Assembly (NCBI GenBank): GCA_022867105.1
Contig: JALHVH010000460.1
Span: 1-8,950, forward strand
Direction of reading: 5' to 3'
DNA: 8,950 nucleotides
Source: Candidatus Aminicenantota bacterium
GTDB lineage: Bacteria > Acidobacteriota > Aminicenantia > Aminicenantales > Saccharicenantaceae
Shown one piece after another: positions 8,301 through 8,950 of this stretch. A program made the translations under genes and the position numbers. Each line of letters begins with the position of its first letter. The stretch's first letter is position 1. The notes beneath the pieces were generated by a model. That model was not told the origin of the DNA, made no database searches, and saw only the letters and a list, made by a program, of their open reading frames with translations.

Positions 8301-8528
8301 GAAAGCATAGGTCCCCTTCGCCGATGTGGAGGTGGCGCGTTTCACCATCAACTCGGGACTCGTCAACTCCATGGTCGCGCCGGGAAGCGGCTCGCCCTCG
8401 TCATCGGTGATCGTTCCCGTTATCTTCCCTTCTAGGATGGACTGGGCCTGAATCCGGGTCACGCCGACAAAAGCGATGAGAAGGACGAGAAGCCAGCTCA
8501 TAAACAAGATTTTTTTTATTCTTTGCAT
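5328..8528 (-). CDS. TonB-dependent receptor-like outer-membrane protein with CarboxypepD_reg-like domain (paralog 2)
   Basis: The product is a 1066-aa paralog of the neighbouring receptor. The signal peptide covers residues 1-28 and ends IQA before QS. The CarboxypepD_reg-like domain covers about 34-118 (GTITDDEGEPLPGATMEL, KGTYAFLNLPIGNYRL). EETVTVIGASP (121-131) is the TonB-box-like segment. The plug runs about 132-250; over residues 191-250 it matches paralog 1 at 46 of 60 positions without a gap. The barrel follows to a C-terminal Phe. Two EF-hand-like loops, DQNGDGVLFGDD (683-694) and DYDGNGVIDGDD (803-814), sit at nearly the same residue numbers as in paralog 1. An aromatic-rich segment spans about 507-532. 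Barrel strands are shared while several loops differ, as expected for paralogs with different ligands. ATG 8528 has AGGAGG 8 nt upstream. The gene has its own promoter, leader and terminator. Oar-like adhesin/receptor and SusC-like importer are both possible; no SusD is adjacent, and the substrate is unknown. Confidence 0.95.
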   Translation of the reverse strand: MQRIKKILFMSWLLVLLIAFVGVTRIQAQSILEGKITGTITDDEGEPLPGATMELTSPELMVKRATSTSAKGTYAFLNLPIGNYRLTASLSSFKTVVQENIAVTAGSSVGINLALPMGAIEETVTVIGASPVVDVKTSSIDSKINREMLDKLPTSRDSFYDLSLSTPGMFDVGKNVMGSPTAYGGSTQENIFLVNGVDTTNPRGAAWGSMINVNYNNVQEIRIISLGSKAEYGNFSGAAIDVITKSGTNELRGSLSLYSQLGTPKAGRPDEGKLGRDWLFLEPGDDYRSYPKSSLELDLTVGGPFISKKLWFFAAGNIMDKRDKELNWGPINKFIGRYADIKITGAPMKNHYAWVSYHYENNFSGGGTDGSLNWDPSMAYDNYTQSQSISSQWQWFPSSATGLSLKFLGFLVNSRSDLPDTAPDHPGYINWWKAIPFDMGVGGAFMGWNHEKTSRTTIQADVSHYTENFLGEHDIKFGVQYTRGRLKGTGGDFFGKNLTNPETGEDLGFFGYYNTAYPYRWTYVQQYMESWYGDTGLIMYVDRGYSKPRLTVRQADALGFFFDDQWTLGKRLTFNLGLRYDMMTAKFGPGAMYEQPATPQGFRDPLKFVRDRIGSDNLFDFKNWSPRVGLTYQLTNDQKTALRASFGRYYTPLGVESFGSGGPDQDRSYGETLFYFIPFEGLDQNGDGVLFGDDIAEATRRIAGLDPINSGDFTNVFRSRDPSWGLKIHPGMKNQYTDQYTISLEREIFKDFSIALTYIHRNTKNMIVQWPLNQVTQEPWEYERKTQTINGQEVLLYSIVLKDYDGNGVIDGDDIQWMGDNSDFEWRNMPDMDGKKAQRLFQGLQMTFTKRYSDRWQLMGSLLYNHSSGMAGRNKRQDQDYNMEGMNIWSDAWLAGMNQTVNNMEGPLPFTPRFEFKVGGNYTIPKIEVDLGLRFRFHTGRPVWVLADVRPLDQWNFADATDEQKAHWVILESSGGMAGQMVAQDPTKPLYLPVQKILDLRLEKAFNLGRGKLHIMLDGFNVLNTKDVTNAMCKRVEFAGVLARNVGRVVGLVSPRYFRLGIMYAF

Positions 8529-8698
8529 ATTTTATTCCTCCTGAGTTTCCTGTTCTTCATTAAAACAACCCTGCTTCCCCCGGGCGGCCCGGAAGAAACA
8601 CCCTTAAGCCTGATCTGTTATCAATGCATCCTCTCGATTCCACCTCCAAATCAGCGATTGTTGAATGGATCTGCTCTCATTATTTTCCAATGGGAATT
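8529..8698 (-). promoter_or_regulatory. Conserved 170-nt leader with stem-loop, upstream of paralog 2
   Basis: This region is colinear with 5048-5217 and has the same length. The stem-loop is 8573-8599: on the minus strand GTTTCTTCCGGG pairs with CCCGGGGGAAGC around a CCG loop, all 12 positions paired with three G-U wobbles. The right arm differs from that of paralog 1 at two bases; both turn an A-U pair into G-U, so pairing survives. The single G-G mismatch of paralog 1 is a U-G pair here. AGGGTTGTTTTAA (8560-8572) follows the stem unchanged. The Shine-Dalgarno-like stretch is at 8633-8647. The first 47 nt of the transcript are less conserved (29 of 47). The role of this leader is not known. 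Confidence 0.65.
8537..8542 (-). promoter_or_regulatory. Ribosome binding site of paralog 2
   Basis: AGGAGG on the minus strand lies 8 nt before ATG 8528, the same motif and spacing as for paralog 1. It excludes the internal Met10 as the main start. Confidence 0.92.
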
Positions 8699-8725
8699 AT
8701 TATAACTTCTTTAAAATAATGTCAA
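8699..8725 (-). promoter_or_regulatory. Sigma70-like promoter of paralog 2
   Basis: On the minus strand a perfect TTGACA (8720-8725) and a perfect TATAAT (8699-8704) stand 15 nt apart. The surroundings are AT-rich in an otherwise GC-rich window. Transcription would start near 8692. The -10 box is better than in paralog 1, so this unit may be expressed more strongly. Confidence 0.75.
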
Positions 8726-8790
8726 GTCCCTAAAACGTATAATCCACACCGGAATCCTGGAGAACCGCGGATCGACGGGGCCGGACCGGG

Positions 8791-8950
8791 TCATTTCTTG
8801 ATCTGGGTTTTCAGCATGGCGATCAATTCATCCAGGAACTTGGTCCTTTCCGGATCGTTGTAGCCGGTCTTGGCCTTTTCCAGATATTCGATCGCCTTGG
8901 GGTAATCCGCCTTGTTGATGTAGCACCTTCCGGCCATTTCGAGGAACGCC
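8791..8950 (-). CDS. C-terminal end of a TPR-repeat protein, 5' part outside the window
   Basis: Fifty-three codons are visible before the TGA stop at 8791-8793. The fragment contains one well-formed TPR: AGRCY supplies G8 and Y11, then PKAIEYLEKA supplies A20, L24 and A27. A short charged helix ending LKTQIKK follows. TPR proteins act as protein-protein scaffolds. What precedes the repeat cannot be seen; it could be a stand-alone TPR protein or the tail of a larger envelope protein. No intrinsic terminator is visible in the 65 bp between its stop and the -35 box of paralog 2, so some read-through into that gene is possible. Confidence 0.88.
   Translation of the reverse strand, partial: AFLEMAGRCYINKADYPKAIEYLEKAKTGYNDPERTKFLDELIAMLKTQIKK

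Noticed and set aside
1904..8528. Polysaccharide utilisation locus (SusC/SusD type)
   Set aside because: The receptors share the general architecture, but no SusD-like lipoprotein, glycoside hydrolase or sensor lies in the window, so sugar uptake cannot be claimed.
8619..8627. Two-codon upstream ORF (ATG CAT TGA) in the leader of paralog 2
   Set aside because: The ATG is not kept in the paralog 1 leader, where the same place reads AAG, so a conserved leader peptide is not supported.
1..8950. tRNA, rRNA, CRISPR array, insertion sequence or phage genes
   Set aside because: No cloverleaf, regularly spaced repeats, transposase or integrase motifs were seen on either strand. The only long repeats are the paralogous receptors with their leaders and the short 18-bp duplication.

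Overview
The window comes from a moderately GC-rich, diderm bacterium. All four genes that can be supported lie on the minus strand, so transcription runs right to left. Two adjacent outer-membrane transporters with a carboxypeptidase-regulatory-like front domain, a GWxTD-domain protein and a TPR protein together look most like Acidobacteriota-type lineages, especially Candidatus Aminicenantes. That placement is an inference from gene style; no marker gene is present.

Layout in transcription order (right to left). At 8791-8950 is the C-terminal end of a TPR protein. At 8699-8725 is a strong sigma70-like promoter, followed by a 170-nt leader and the first TonB-dependent receptor-like protein (5328-8528, 1066 aa), closed by a clear intrinsic terminator (5279-5313). 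The same arrangement then repeats: promoter (5218-5244), a 170-nt leader and a paralogous receptor (1904-5047, 1047 aa), closed by a second intrinsic terminator (1852-1887). After a 167-bp gap comes a secreted GWxTD-domain protein (1-1736) that runs off the left edge. No stretch over 300 bp lacks a gene.

The two receptors therefore look like a tandem duplication of a complete transcription unit, not of a coding sequence alone. Each has a Sec signal peptide, a CarboxypepD_reg-like domain, a TonB-box-like segment, a plug domain and a large beta-barrel ending in Phe. No SusD-like lipoprotein, TonB/ExbBD or degradative enzyme lies next to them, so the substrate cannot be named.

The most interesting feature is non-coding. 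The two leaders are exactly the same length and align without gaps. By hand count about 86% of bases match over the 123 nt nearest the gene, and a 12-bp stem-loop is kept in both despite substitutions. This is a candidate cis-acting RNA element that may mark a family of such receptors in the genome. Other points are EF-hand-like metal-binding loops at equivalent positions in both barrels, a conserved Shine-Dalgarno-like sequence in the leader with no conserved ORF behind it, and an exact 18-bp in-frame tandem duplication in the GWxTD gene.
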